The notes: generated from the sequence alone by a model not told the origin. 64,000 nt of DNA from Pseudarthrobacter sp. GA104 (GCF_009741265.1 NZ_WOWL01000001.1:1488001-1552000), one strand, 5' to 3'; counted from the stretch's first letter, positions 1 to 9,249 are shown. Made by a program: numbers and translations.

Positions 1-63
1 GGCGGCGACAACGGCCCAGTCCCCGAATCTCTCCGGGAACCGGGCAGATGTGCGTGCTTGCAC
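1..63 (-). CDS. possible 5' end of a further operon gene, cut by the window edge
   Basis: A GTG at 63-61 lies two bases after the TAG stop of the preceding minus-strand gene and opens 21 codons without a stop to the window edge. The tight spacing fits continuation of the uronate operon. No good ribosome binding site and no recognisable domain are visible in so short a piece, so the product cannot be named and the start is uncertain. Confidence 0.25.
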   Translation of the reverse strand, partial: MQARTSARFPERFGDWAVVAA

Positions 64-65
64 AA

Positions 66-1499
66 CTACCGCGGGACAGTCCTCGGCTCAAACGTCCCGC
101 AGAGGCCCTCAACCAGGTCCACTGCGCCGGCGTCCCCGGCGAGGGCAGGATCCACCAAGGACAGGAGGGCACGGATCCGCTCCCTGCCCCGGAGTGAGTT
201 GGCTGCGGCAACCTCGCCCGCGAGCGGATCCTGGACCGCGCCGCCGGCCGTGTAGTCCATCCACGCAGCGATCATCAGCGCGGCGGCTGCGCCCGAGCGT
301 CCCGCGGCACGCTCCGCCTGCAAAACGGGGACGGCACGCATGCGCAGCTTGGTGCTGCCGTCCATTGCGATCTGCGCCAGGTGGTGGGCAATCCGGGCAT
401 TGCGGAACCGCGCCAGCAGGGCCGCGCGGTAGGCCGGGATCTGCAGGTCGACCCCGTCACCCTCCTGTTCCGTGAGGTTGGTTTCCGCCTCGTTCCAAAA
501 GCTCTCCACGGCCTGCAGGCAGCGCGGGTCCGCCAAGGCCTCCGCGACGGTGGTATGGCCGCGGAGCTGGCCGGCGTAGGCGAGCAGGGAGTGCGCCCCG
601 TTCAGGAGCCAGAGCTTACGGTTCTCATAGGGTTCGATGTGGTCAACGAACACCGCGCCGGCATCTTCCCAGTGCGGACGCCCGGCGGGAAAGTCCCCGC
701 TGAGCACCCAGTTGGCGAAGGGCTCGGCCACCACCGGAGAGGTGTCGCGATACCCGCAGGCGGCCTGGACGGCCGCGATGTCGGCGTCAGTGGTGCGCGG
801 TGTTATCCGGTCCACCGAGGTGCTGACGAAGCTGACGTTGGCATCGATCCATCCGGCCAGGTCGGCATCCCAGGCCTCGGCCATGCCCGTGACGGCATGG
901 TGTGCAATGGTGCCGTTGTTGGCGAGATTGTCGCAGCAGACCACAGCGAGCGGTCCCGCAGAAGCAGCCCGGCGGGCGGCGAGGGCGAACACGAGGCGGC
1001 CCAGCGGCGTCGTCGGTTGGCCCTTGCCGGAGGAGAGCACGGCAAGGTCGGCAGCTACGCCGGGCGCGGTGAGGTCCAGCCGGCCGCCGGAACCGATGCC
1101 GTAGGCGGCTTCCGTGATCGTCAGGGTGATGACGGCGGTACCGGGGGCGGCCACCAGATCCGCCAGGCGCTGCACGTCGGCGCCGTCCACGGCCTCCACA
1201 ATGCTGCCGACGACGGTGTAGGAGTCGCCGTCGTCAGCACGTTCCACCAGGGTGAACAGGCCGTCCTGCTCAGCGAGGGCCAGAGCAGCATCGGGACGAC
1301 GGCCGGTGAAGGCTGCGATGCCCCAGTCCGGGGCATCGGACGCCTGCTGCGTGTACCAGGCCTGGTGGGAGCGGTGGAAGGCGCCCAGGCCAAGGTGGAC
1401 AATCCGCACTGGCGCCTTGGGTAGCTGGTGCAGGCGGCGGTTCAACTGCGGAAGGTCCCCGGCGGCGGACCCTGGTTGTGGTGGCAGTGCAATGCTCAC
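66..1499 (-). CDS. uxuB: mannitol dehydrogenase family oxidoreductase, fructuronate reductase-like
   Basis: A 477-residue NAD-dependent polyol/uronate dehydrogenase that probably interconverts fructuronate (or tagaturonate) and mannonate/altronate in the cytosol. The N-terminal nucleotide-binding segment GLGAFHRSHQAWY (about residues 37-49) and the family motif ENRKLWLLNGAHS with the catalytic Lys and His are clear. Length fits the long-chain mannitol dehydrogenase family. The GTG start overlaps the uxaC stop in a GTGA. Placement directly after uxaC favours the fructuronate reductase role over mannitol dehydrogenase. Substrate is inferred from context. Confidence 0.85.
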   Translation of the reverse strand: MSIALPPQPGSAAGDLPQLNRRLHQLPKAPVRIVHLGLGAFHRSHQAWYTQQASDAPDWGIAAFTGRRPDAALALAEQDGLFTLVERADDGDSYTVVGSIVEAVDGADVQRLADLVAAPGTAVITLTITEAAYGIGSGGRLDLTAPGVAADLAVLSSGKGQPTTPLGRLVFALAARRAASAGPLAVVCCDNLANNGTIAHHAVTGMAEAWDADLAGWIDANVSFVSTSVDRITPRTTDADIAAVQAACGYRDTSPVVAEPFANWVLSGDFPAGRPHWEDAGAVFVDHIEPYENRKLWLLNGAHSLLAYAGQLRGHTTVAEALADPRCLQAVESFWNEAETNLTEQEGDGVDLQIPAYRAALLARFRNARIAHHLAQIAMDGSTKLRMRAVPVLQAERAAGRSGAAAALMIAAWMDYTAGGAVQDPLAGEVAAANSLRGRERIRALLSLVDPALAGDAGAVDLVEGLCGTFEPRTVPR

Positions 1500-2896
1500 A
1501 GCTTGAAGACCCTCCTCGGCGAACCGTCAACGATGTCCACGATCAGTTCGCGGGCGCGCTCTTCGCTGATGCGGTGCTCGGCTACCAGGCGTGCCAGGAA
1601 GGCCGACTCGATCCGGCGTGACGTGTCGTGGCGTGCCGGGATGGAGCAGAAAGCCCGTGTGTCGTCGATGAATCCCGAGGAGCGCGAGAAACCGGCAGTT
1701 TCCGTGACGGCGGACCGGAACCGCAGCATCGCATCCGGCGCATCCAGGAACCACCACGGGGCGCCGATGTAGACGGACGGGTAGAACCCCGCCAGCGGCG
1801 CCAGCTCCCGCGAGAACACGGTCTCGTCCAGGGTGAACAGCACCAGGTGGAAGTCCTTGGCCGTGCCGAAGTCCTGGAGCAGGGGCCGGATGGCCTCGGT
1901 GTAGTTGATCGCGAACGGAATATCGTGGCCCGTGTCCGCGCCAAATGATTCGAACGTAGGCCCGTGGTGGTTGCGGTACGAACCCGGGTGGATGGTCATG
2001 ACCAGCCCGTCCTCCACGGACATCCGTGCCATCTCGTAGATCATGTGGGCTTCGAACGCGTCGCGGTCCTCCGGGGTCGCGTTCCCCGCACGCGCCCGTT
2101 CGAACAGCCGTTCCGCGTCGGAGCGGTCCAGCTTAAGGGTGGCCGGCGTACGGACGCCGTGGTCGGCGGACACCGCCCCGTTTTCGACGAAGTGGCGCCG
2201 CCGTGATTCCAGCGCGCTGATGTAGCCGGCGTATCCCGAACCGCCTCCACCGGAGGCGATGAGACGCTCCACATTGTCCTGCCAGGCCGGGTGGGCAATG
2301 TTGAGGTACTGGTCCGGCCTGAAGGTGGGCAGGACGCGGCTGGCGAAGGACGGGTCCTTGGCCAGGGCTGCATGGCTGTCCAGCGTGTCCAACGGATCGT
2401 CGGTGGTGGCCAGCACCTCGATGTTGAATTCCTTGAACAGCTGCCGGGGCCTGAAGCCTGGTTCGGCAAGCTTGGCCGAGATCGCGTCGTAGATCCTGTC
2501 GGCGTTTTCGGCGGTGGGCTCCTCATGCAAACCGAACACGTGCTCGAATTCCTGCCGGATCCAGTACCCCGAGGCCGTACCCTCAAATTGCGGCCACGCG
2601 GCACAGAAGTTGCGCCAGACCTGCCGGGAGCCTGCAGCGGAGCCGCCAAGGCCCAGCTGGTCCATTGGGACGCCGCCGGCATGGATCAAGCGGGTCACAT
2701 AGTGGTCCGGGGTGACCAGGAGCGCGGCGGGATCCGGAAAGGGCAGGTTCTGTTCGATGACGGCGGCATCAACGTGTCCGTGCGGGGAGATGATCGGGAG
2801 GCCGGCCACCAGGCTGTAGAGCGAACGGGCAATCTCCCGAACGCCGGGGTCTGCGGGCAGGAGCCGGTCGGGGTGGGCTGCCATTGAATGTGCCAT
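1496..2896 (-). CDS. uxaC: glucuronate/galacturonate isomerase UxaC
   Basis: A 466-residue uronate isomerase that converts D-glucuronate to fructuronate or D-galacturonate to tagaturonate, the first step of intracellular uronate breakdown. It belongs to the amidohydrolase-like UxaC family: ISPHGHVDA near the N terminus (metal-binding HxH), TTDDPLD in the middle, and MTIHPGSYRNHH before a YTEAIRPLL helix. The open frame extends upstream of this ATG, but that extension lies inside the upstream gene, and the ATG at 2896 is only 4 bases after that gene's stop. It forms one operon with the gene after it by a 4-base overlap. Confidence 0.95.
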   Translation of the reverse strand: MAHSMAAHPDRLLPADPGVREIARSLYSLVAGLPIISPHGHVDAAVIEQNLPFPDPAALLVTPDHYVTRLIHAGGVPMDQLGLGGSAAGSRQVWRNFCAAWPQFEGTASGYWIRQEFEHVFGLHEEPTAENADRIYDAISAKLAEPGFRPRQLFKEFNIEVLATTDDPLDTLDSHAALAKDPSFASRVLPTFRPDQYLNIAHPAWQDNVERLIASGGGGSGYAGYISALESRRRHFVENGAVSADHGVRTPATLKLDRSDAERLFERARAGNATPEDRDAFEAHMIYEMARMSVEDGLVMTIHPGSYRNHHGPTFESFGADTGHDIPFAINYTEAIRPLLQDFGTAKDFHLVLFTLDETVFSRELAPLAGFYPSVYIGAPWWFLDAPDAMLRFRSAVTETAGFSRSSGFIDDTRAFCSIPARHDTSRRIESAFLARLVAEHRISEERARELIVDIVDGSPRRVFKL

Positions 2897-2900
2897 GGCG

Positions 2901-3806
2901 TCAACGCGCCCCGGCCCCTGCGGTGAGCCCGGCGAGGGCCGCTGTACGCCGCAGGTAGTCGAGATTGCCGGCAGTACGTTCGGCAAGGGGCAACTCCGTG
3001 GAGAAGTCTTCCACCGTGACCCACCCGTCATAGCCATGGGCCGCGAGCGCCTTGAAGTATTCGAGGACGCTTCCCTGTCCGGACTGCAGCGGTGCCCATT
3101 CGTTGCTGAACACGGCGGCACCTGATTCGTCCGTTGCGTCCTGGCGGACCCAGACGGCGTTCTTGACATGGATGTGTGCCAGGTATTCGCCCAGCAGTTC
3201 GAAGGCCGGAAGGTAGTCTTCCTGGCCTTCGATCAGCAGGTTGCCGAGGTCGTGGATGACCCCCACGTGCCGGGGGTCGAGGCCCTCCAGCAGGCGCCGC
3301 GCCGAGGACGCGGATGCGGTAATGGTGCGGTGGTGCAGTTCCACCAGTGCCTTGACGCCATGGTGGGCGGCCCGTTCAGCCACCCACTCGAAGTCACGGC
3401 GGGCTGCCTCAAACAGGGCAGGATAAGGAATCCCGCTCGGTCCTTCGTTACCCCACGCCGCCGTTCCCAACGGAAGCGTAGTGACGCGGACCTGGCCCGC
3501 GCCCAAGGCGGCCGTAGCTGCCAGCATGCGCTCGACGTCGTCGTGGTTGTCACAGCGCGCATAGCCGCCGATTCCGGAGAACTCCAGCCCGGCGTCGCGG
3601 GTAATGGTTGCCACCCGCCCAAGGTTGTCTTCGAGTCCGGTGAGCGGGATCGTCGCTTTGTTGCCGGCCCAGAAACCTGGCTCGGGCGCCTCCGCCTGGT
3701 CCGTGATCCGCCACTCGATGCCGTCCCAGCCCTGGCCCGAAAGGTGGCTCACGGCTTCCTCGTGGGTCCAGTCCGGCGTGGAGGCTGTAAATACTGAAAA
3801 TTTCAT
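2901..3806 (-). CDS. sugar phosphate isomerase/epimerase family TIM barrel
   Basis: A 301-residue xylose-isomerase-like TIM barrel (AP endonuclease 2 family). Visible features are the N terminus MKFSVFTASTPDW, a VELHHRT strand, HDLGN and HIHVKNA, which carry the usual metal-binding Glu/His/Asp positions. In such clusters these enzymes isomerise or epimerise keto sugars or act as lyases. The exact reaction cannot be read from sequence. The ATG at 3806 lies 4 bases after the stop of the Gfo/Idh/MocA gene; a longer frame upstream overlaps that gene and was not used. Confidence 0.85.
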   Translation of the reverse strand: MKFSVFTASTPDWTHEEAVSHLSGQGWDGIEWRITDQAEAPEPGFWAGNKATIPLTGLEDNLGRVATITRDAGLEFSGIGGYARCDNHDDVERMLAATAALGAGQVRVTTLPLGTAAWGNEGPSGIPYPALFEAARRDFEWVAERAAHHGVKALVELHHRTITASASSARRLLEGLDPRHVGVIHDLGNLLIEGQEDYLPAFELLGEYLAHIHVKNAVWVRQDATDESGAAVFSNEWAPLQSGQGSVLEYFKALAAHGYDGWVTVEDFSTELPLAERTAGNLDYLRRTAALAGLTAGAGAR

Positions 3807-3810
3807 GGCT

Positions 3811-4977
3811 TCAGGCGCTTTCTGTCGCAGTGGAGCCCGTGCGGACCTCCAGGTCGTTGTACTTGCCGGCCAGGACGTCGTCGAAGAGGACCGCCTGGTT
3901 GAGCGTGGCGGACACATAGACGGCACGCACGGCGGCCAGGGCATTGACTGCATCGCTCACCGTGACCCCCGGCTGGCGGCCCTCGGTGATGGCCCCGAGG
4001 ATGTCGCGGTACTGGCGGATGTGTCCGGCCGGGTACACCGTGGGGTCCTTGGCCTCGTAATCCTCTGCCGGGTACTTGGCGAGTTCTTCCCGGGCCTGGT
4101 TGCCGCCGCCCTGAAGCCCCATGTCCGCCGAAGGGCCGCCGGCGTCCTTGGCGTGGAAGTAGTGCAGCTGGTCGTTGTCCACCACTGCGGAGCCTTCGGA
4201 GCCCATCAGCTGTACCCGCACTGTCAGGCCCGGGTATGCGGCGGTGGTGGCATGCAGAACTGCCAGGCCGCCGTTTTCGAACGTCACGGTAGCTACGGCG
4301 GTGTCCTCCACCTCGATGCGTTCGTGTGCCAGGCGGGCCGTGTGCGCGTGGATCTCAACCGGGCGGCCCATGAACCACAGCAGCAGGTCAACCGTGTGGA
4401 CGCCCTGGTTCATCAAGGCGCCACCGCCGTCCATTGACCAGGTGCCGCGCCAGTCACCGGAATCGTAATAGCCCTGCCCGCGCCACCAGGCAACAGAAGC
4501 GATGGCGGACGTCAGCCGGCCGAACCGGCCTTTTGCCACGGCATCGGCAACCGCAACGCTGGCCTGGTCAAAGCGGTGCTGGCTGATGACGGAAGCGACT
4601 ACCCCGCGGCGTGCGGCTTCATTCGCTGCCGCCTCGATCTCCTGGGCGCGGCTCAGGTCCACGTCGAGGGGCTTTTCGATGACAACGTGCTTCCCGGCAG
4701 CCAGGACTTCGAGGCCCTGCTGGATGTGCAGGCCGCTGGGGGTGGCCAGCGCCACCAGGTCGATGTCTGCGGCGGCAAAGGCGTCCGCAAGGGACGCGTG
4801 CACGGAGGGCCTGGGACGTCCGCTCTTTTCGATGAAGTCCGCAAGGGCAACAGCGGCGTCCGGGACCGCATCCACCAGCGCCACAATGCTGGCGCCGGGG
4901 AACTCCTGCAGGGCAACCGCGTGGGTCCTGCCAATGACGCCGCAACCCGTGATGGCAACCTTCAACGTCTCACTCAT
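3811..4977 (-). CDS. Gfo/Idh/MocA family sugar oxidoreductase
   Basis: A 388-residue NAD(P)-dependent dehydrogenase. The Rossmann glycine motif ITGCGVIGRTHA is at residues 9-20, and the family signature EKPLDVDLSRA, containing the catalytic-site Lys, is near residue 100. The C-terminal half is the usual beta-sheet substrate domain. It likely oxidises or reduces a sugar, uronate or glycoside ring carbon. Sandwiched between two TIM-barrel isomerases, it resembles gene trios seen in inositol and 3-keto-sugar pathways. Its start overlaps the stop of the upstream TIM-barrel gene by 4 bases (ATGA). Confidence 0.88.
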   Translation of the reverse strand: MSETLKVAITGCGVIGRTHAVALQEFPGASIVALVDAVPDAAVALADFIEKSGRPRPSVHASLADAFAAADIDLVALATPSGLHIQQGLEVLAAGKHVVIEKPLDVDLSRAQEIEAAANEAARRGVVASVISQHRFDQASVAVADAVAKGRFGRLTSAIASVAWWRGQGYYDSGDWRGTWSMDGGGALMNQGVHTVDLLLWFMGRPVEIHAHTARLAHERIEVEDTAVATVTFENGGLAVLHATTAAYPGLTVRVQLMGSEGSAVVDNDQLHYFHAKDAGGPSADMGLQGGGNQAREELAKYPAEDYEAKDPTVYPAGHIRQYRDILGAITEGRQPGVTVSDAVNALAAVRAVYVSATLNQAVLFDDVLAGKYNDLEVRTGSTATESA

Positions 4978-5822
4978 ACTGTCTGCACTCCTGCTTCCGC
5001 TGTGACTTTTGCAAAGGCCCGGGCAGCAATACCGAAGGCCGTGGGACCGGAGAATCCGCCAAGGCCGTGGGCCCCGGCAAGATGCGGCTCCAGGGAGGCG
5101 AAGCCGGTGAAACCGTCAGCCTTCAGCGCTTCAACGGTGCGCAGCAGGTCGCCGTCGCCTTCGCCTGCGGGGACCACATGTCCGTTGGAGAACAGGGCGT
5201 CCTTGACCTGGAGGTATTCCAGGTGCGGGCGCAGCTTCGCGTAGGCCTCGTCAAAGGGCTTCACGCCCACCTGCACGAAGTTGGCTGCGTCCCACGCCAC
5301 TTTCAGCGCCGGTGAGTTCACGCTTTCGATGATGTCCAGCACGCGGTCCGGAACGTCCCCGAAAATGTCTTTTTCATTTTCGTGCAGCAGGACCACGCCC
5401 TCTTCCTCGGCAACAGCGGCGAGCGCCCTCATCCGCTCGATGACCGCGTCACGGATGCTGTCCACCGGAACGGATTCGCCGTAGTAGAAGGAGAAGATCC
5501 GGATGTACTTGGCACCCAGGACTTTGGCGGCATTGGCTGCCCGCCGCAGCCGCTCCACTTCGTGTTCAACGGGGAGGCTGACGTCCACCTTGCCGATCGG
5601 CGAGGCAATCGCGGAAACCTGCATGCCCTTTTCCTTGAGCAGCCCCGCGAGTGCCGCGAGCTGGTCGTCGGACAGGTCCACGATGTTGGTGCCCCACGCG
5701 CTGCGCACTTCGATGTAACTGGCACCGAGTGCCTGCAGCACCGCGATCTGCACCGCGGGGTCGTCGTCGATTTCGTCGCCGAATCCGGACAGGGCCCACG
5801 AGACCTGGGTGGCTGGAACCAT
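4974..5822 (-). CDS. sugar phosphate isomerase/epimerase family TIM barrel (second copy)
   Basis: A 282-residue xylose-isomerase-like TIM barrel, only distantly similar to the one at 2901. Candidate metal ligands are in LHENEKDIFGD, WDAANFVQVG, LQVKDA and SLEPHL. The start at 5822 is 2 bases after the stop of the ABC permease. It probably acts with the dehydrogenase immediately downstream on the imported sugar. The substrate is unknown. Confidence 0.85.
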   Translation of the reverse strand: MVPATQVSWALSGFGDEIDDDPAVQIAVLQALGASYIEVRSAWGTNIVDLSDDQLAALAGLLKEKGMQVSAIASPIGKVDVSLPVEHEVERLRRAANAAKVLGAKYIRIFSFYYGESVPVDSIRDAVIERMRALAAVAEEEGVVLLHENEKDIFGDVPDRVLDIIESVNSPALKVAWDAANFVQVGVKPFDEAYAKLRPHLEYLQVKDALFSNGHVVPAGEGDGDLLRTVEALKADGFTGFASLEPHLAGAHGLGGFSGPTAFGIAARAFAKVTAEAGVQTV

Positions 5823-5824
5823 GG

Positions 5825-6748
5825 TTACTTAACTCCTCCGGCGGTAAGTCCGCCCACTAGATAACGCTGGAAAATCAGGTAAAGAATGACCACGGGAGCG
5901 GCACATACCAGGGCCGCAGCCATCATCTGGCCGTAGAACGGGATGGCGCCGCCTTCCTGGGACGCACCGAAGATCTGCAGTGCCACAGCCGCGGTCTGGC
6001 TTTCGGGCCGGGTCATGACGGAAGCGAACAGGACGTCGTTCCAGCCGAGCAGGAAGGCGAAGATGCCGGAAACCACGATGCCGGGCCAGCTCAGCGGCAG
6101 GATGATCCTGAACAGGACACCCACGTTGCTGGCGCCGTCGATCCTGGCTGCTTCCTCAAGTTCCCGGGGAAGCCCGCGCAGGTAGGTCACCATGACCCAG
6201 GTGGAGAACGGCATGGCGAACGTCAGGTAGGTGACAAAGAGTCCCCACTGGGTTCCGATGACCTGGATTCCCAAGTAGGTGGCGGCCGAAGAGAACAGGA
6301 CGAACACGGGCAGCACCATCAGGGTTCCCGGCACCGACTGCAGTGCAAGGAGGCCGCGCAGGATGGTGAGGCGGCCCCGGAAGCTGTAGCGGACCAGGAC
6401 GAACGCGGTTGAGACGGACAACGCTGCCGAAACAACGGCTGTTGCGCCTGCCACGAGGACGCTGTTGGCAAGTCCGGTGGCCAGTCCCACGCTGGTCCAG
6501 ATCTTCGAGTAGTTCTCCAGGGTGAAGCTTGACGGCCAGAACTCTCCGTTGGCCACGCCGATGTCCGAGTTAACGGACGCAAGGAAGATGTAGAAAACGG
6601 GGATCAGGACGAGGGCACCGAGGAACACGAGAATGATGGTGAGCAAAGGCCCCGGGAGCAGCCGCAGGACTTCGTGCTGTTTCTTCGATCCCGGACGTGG
6701 AATGTCCGCGGTGGCCTGACTCCGCCGGGTGGCAGTGGAGATGCTCAT
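5825..6748 (-). CDS. carbohydrate ABC transporter permease (MalG-type)
   Basis: A 307-residue inner-membrane permease of the CUT1 sugar ABC family with about six membrane segments, the first at about residues 33-55. The EAA loop that contacts the ATPase is EEAARIDGASNVGVLFRIILP. The ATG at 6748 overlaps the stop of the upstream permease by 4 bases. An earlier in-frame start lies inside the upstream gene and was rejected. No ATPase gene is in the cluster, so a shared MsmK/MsiK-type ATPase elsewhere is likely (inference). Confidence 0.92.
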   Translation of the reverse strand: MSISTATRRSQATADIPRPGSKKQHEVLRLLPGPLLTIILVFLGALVLIPVFYIFLASVNSDIGVANGEFWPSSFTLENYSKIWTSVGLATGLANSVLVAGATAVVSAALSVSTAFVLVRYSFRGRLTILRGLLALQSVPGTLMVLPVFVLFSSAATYLGIQVIGTQWGLFVTYLTFAMPFSTWVMVTYLRGLPRELEEAARIDGASNVGVLFRIILPLSWPGIVVSGIFAFLLGWNDVLFASVMTRPESQTAAVALQIFGASQEGGAIPFYGQMMAAALVCAAPVVILYLIFQRYLVGGLTAGGVK

Positions 6749-7758
6749 TTCTTGGCTCCAGGTGACTCGGCGTCGTCGAGCTTGACGGCGCGCAGGTAGA
6801 CAAACAGCGGAATGGCGATCAAAACCAGGGAAACGAAAGCCATGGCAGCGCTCAGCCCGAAACGGAAGCTTTGGAAGCTGGTGACGTACGTAAGGATCGG
6901 GAGCACTTCCACGTCGGCCGGGGCCGGAACTCCAAAGAGGACATAGGGAAGCGTGAAGTTGTTGATGTGGTGCAGCATGCCGATCAGGAAAGCGAGCGAG
7001 AGCGGCCCCTTGAGGTAGGGGAAAATGACGTAGCGCAGTTTGTTCCACCACAGTGCGCCGTCCAGGGCTGAGGCCTCATGGACCTCATGGTCCACGGACT
7101 GCAGCCCGGAGAGTGCGAGCAGGTAGATGAAGGGCCAGGAGGCCCAAATCTGGACCAGGACCAGCGTCCAGAAGGTCTGCGGCCCGTTCAGCCACAGGCC
7201 GGCCTCGATGCCGACAGTCCCCAAGGCCTTGTCCACGATGCCGTCCGGCTGGAACATGGTGCGCCAGACGGTCGCCACCACGAACGACGGAAGCACGTAG
7301 GGGATCAGGAAGATGGACCGGATCACGGCCCGCCCCTTGAACGCGTTCTGTGTGGCGACGGCGGCAGCTATGCCCAGCGGAAGGGTCACGACCATTGCCA
7401 GCAGCGAGTAGCTGACGCTCAACCAGGTGGCGTGGAGGAGGGGTGAAGACGTCAGTGCTTCGACGAAGTTTTCGACGCCGATGAAGGGCGAACTGATCCA
7501 CTTGCGGAGTGTGTACTGGTCCAGGTTGAGGGTGGACATGAAGATGCCCAGCAACAGCGGCACGACGATGATGATGATCATCAGTACCCCGCCCGGGATC
7601 AGCATCCACAGTGGGCGGTTTCGTTCGCTGAGGCCTTTGCGGCGCGGGCTCTTCTGCCCGCCCGGCTCTGCGCCGGCGGTGTCAGCGGCTGAGCGGGCCG
7701 CCCGGCTTGCGGCGGACTCCGCCGCAAGCCGGACTTCGTTGGATGCGTCAGTTGACAT
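6745..7758 (-). CDS. carbohydrate ABC transporter permease (MalF-type)
   Basis: A CUT1-family sugar permease of 337 residues. An Ala-rich cytoplasmic N terminus of about 50 residues precedes the first membrane segment (WMLIPGGVLMIIIIVVPLLL). The EAA loop EASALDGALWWNKLRYVIFP is present. The preferred start is the ATG at 7758. A GTG one codon earlier (7761) is equally placed relative to AAAGGA. Only a few bases separate it from the binding-protein stop, so both are co-transcribed. Confidence 0.92.
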   Translation of the reverse strand: MSTDASNEVRLAAESAASRAARSAADTAGAEPGGQKSPRRKGLSERNRPLWMLIPGGVLMIIIIVVPLLLGIFMSTLNLDQYTLRKWISSPFIGVENFVEALTSSPLLHATWLSVSYSLLAMVVTLPLGIAAAVATQNAFKGRAVIRSIFLIPYVLPSFVVATVWRTMFQPDGIVDKALGTVGIEAGLWLNGPQTFWTLVLVQIWASWPFIYLLALSGLQSVDHEVHEASALDGALWWNKLRYVIFPYLKGPLSLAFLIGMLHHINNFTLPYVLFGVPAPADVEVLPILTYVTSFQSFRFGLSAAMAFVSLVLIAIPLFVYLRAVKLDDAESPGAKK

Positions 7759-7764
7759 CACAAT

Positions 7765-9123
7765 TTATCCTTTGGAGGCCCGGTCCAGGGAGGCCTGGCC
7801 CTTGCTCTGGGAGTCCTTGATCCGTGCTTCAAGGGCAGAACTGTCCACCTTGCCGGCGGCAAGGTCAGGGACGGACTGGACCGTGACGTTCAGCAGGCCC
7901 AGCTGGATGTCGCCCCAGGCTCCGGTGAACGGCGTCGCCTTGGACTTCGCGGCTGCGTCGGTGATGGGCTTGAGCTTCGCATTTCCGCCCAGCTCCTCCA
8001 GGGCCTCGGCGTTGGCCGGCAGGTCGCCGAAGATCTTCTGGTAGTTCAGCTGTTCCTCTTTTGAGGTGATGAGTTTGATGTACGCGAAGGCCAGGTCCTT
8101 CTGCTTCGAGTAGTCCGCTACCACGAGGTTGTCGCCGGACAGGATGCTCGCTGCGTCCTCGTTCTTGGAGCTGGACTCGCCCGGAGGCGTTGTGGGCATC
8201 AGTGCGTACTCGTACTTGCCCGCAACGGCCGACTTCTCAAGGGTGGGAAGGGAGCTTGAGGTGGTCATCATCAGGTAACCGGCCTTGCCGCTGGCAAAGG
8301 CCGCGACTGCGTTGCTGTTGCTCCAACCCACGGAAGCCGGGTCAACGATCTTGTCCTCGGTCAGCCAGCCGAAGTAGGTTTCGTAGGCCTTCTTGACGGT
8401 GGGGTCGTCGAGCTTGAGTTTGTTGCCGTCCACGATCGGGTTGCCGGCCTGGACGGACATCGCCCAGATGAACTTCCAGGGGTCGTAATTGTCCTTGTAG
8501 CCGGTGGCCAGGCCGTAGGTGCCGTCCTTGGTCATCTTCTTCGCCTGCTCCGCAAGCTCATCCCACGAAGTGGCCGGCTTTTCGATTCCGGCGGCGGCCA
8601 GCAGTTCCTTGTTGTACGCCATCACGAAGGGGCGGCTGACGAACGGAATGCCGGCCTGGTGCTCCTCGTCCGGCCCGGAGATCCCCAGGGCAGCCTTGTT
8701 GAACCGTTCCTTGCCTCCCACCTTCTTCCAGTCGTCGTCGGACAGGGTGACAAATGCCTTGGTGGCGAAGGCAGTCGGCGTGAAGGTGGTGCCCAGTCCG
8801 TAGATGTCCGGGCCCTGCCCCGATACCACTGAGGTCTGGATGCGGGTCAGTTCATCGTTGGCCGAGGCAAAGGTCTCGAACTTCACGTCGGCGCCGGTTT
8901 CAGCCTTGAATTTTGCCGCGATGTCGCTCTGCCACTGCTTCTGCTGTTCCGGGTATTGGCTCAAGACACCGACGAGGACGTTGAGGGTCTTGCCCGTTCC
9001 GTCCACCTTTCCGTCCGCGCTGGTGGACGAATCAGTAGTGCCGGAGCCGCCGCCGCAGCCGGTCAATGCCAATGCCGCAGCCGTAACGATAGCCGCGAGC
9101 CCGGAAGACGATTTAAACCTCAT
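7765..9123 (-). CDS. sugar ABC transporter substrate-binding lipoprotein
   Basis: A 452-residue extracellular solute-binding protein (family 1) that captures a sugar or glycoside for the two permeases encoded next. The lipobox ALALTGC puts the lipidated Cys at residue 23, followed by a Gly/Ser/Thr-rich tether. The ATG at 9123 is chosen because AGGAG sits 7-8 bases upstream. It is the first gene of the operon, and its upstream region carries LacI-type operator candidates. Confidence 0.93.
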   Translation of the reverse strand: MRFKSSSGLAAIVTAAALALTGCGGGSGTTDSSTSADGKVDGTGKTLNVLVGVLSQYPEQQKQWQSDIAAKFKAETGADVKFETFASANDELTRIQTSVVSGQGPDIYGLGTTFTPTAFATKAFVTLSDDDWKKVGGKERFNKAALGISGPDEEHQAGIPFVSRPFVMAYNKELLAAAGIEKPATSWDELAEQAKKMTKDGTYGLATGYKDNYDPWKFIWAMSVQAGNPIVDGNKLKLDDPTVKKAYETYFGWLTEDKIVDPASVGWSNSNAVAAFASGKAGYLMMTTSSSLPTLEKSAVAGKYEYALMPTTPPGESSSKNEDAASILSGDNLVVADYSKQKDLAFAYIKLITSKEEQLNYQKIFGDLPANAEALEELGGNAKLKPITDAAAKSKATPFTGAWGDIQLGLLNVTVQSVPDLAAGKVDSSALEARIKDSQSKGQASLDRASKG

Positions 9124-9220
9124 TGTTTTCTCCTCTTGGACACCCACATGGCCACAACGTCAAGTGGCGCACATCACTGCAGGCGATTCGAAACCCAGTC
9201 TAGGGAGCGGCAACACATGC

Positions 9221-9249
9221 GGCAAGCGGTTGCCAAAAGTTGCCAAAAG
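9221..9249. promoter_or_regulatory. candidate LacI-family operator with tandem decamer
   Basis: GGCAAGCGGTTGCC (9221-9234) is a near palindrome with the GGCAA/TTGCC half-sites and central CG typical of LacI/GalR operators. It overlaps a direct tandem repeat of TTGCCAAAAG (9230-9239 and 9240-9249). It lies between the binding-protein gene and the divergent LacI gene, where it could control both. A weaker Crp-like site (AGTGG-N6-TCACT) is at 9163-9178. Function is inferred from position and pattern. Confidence 0.6.
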
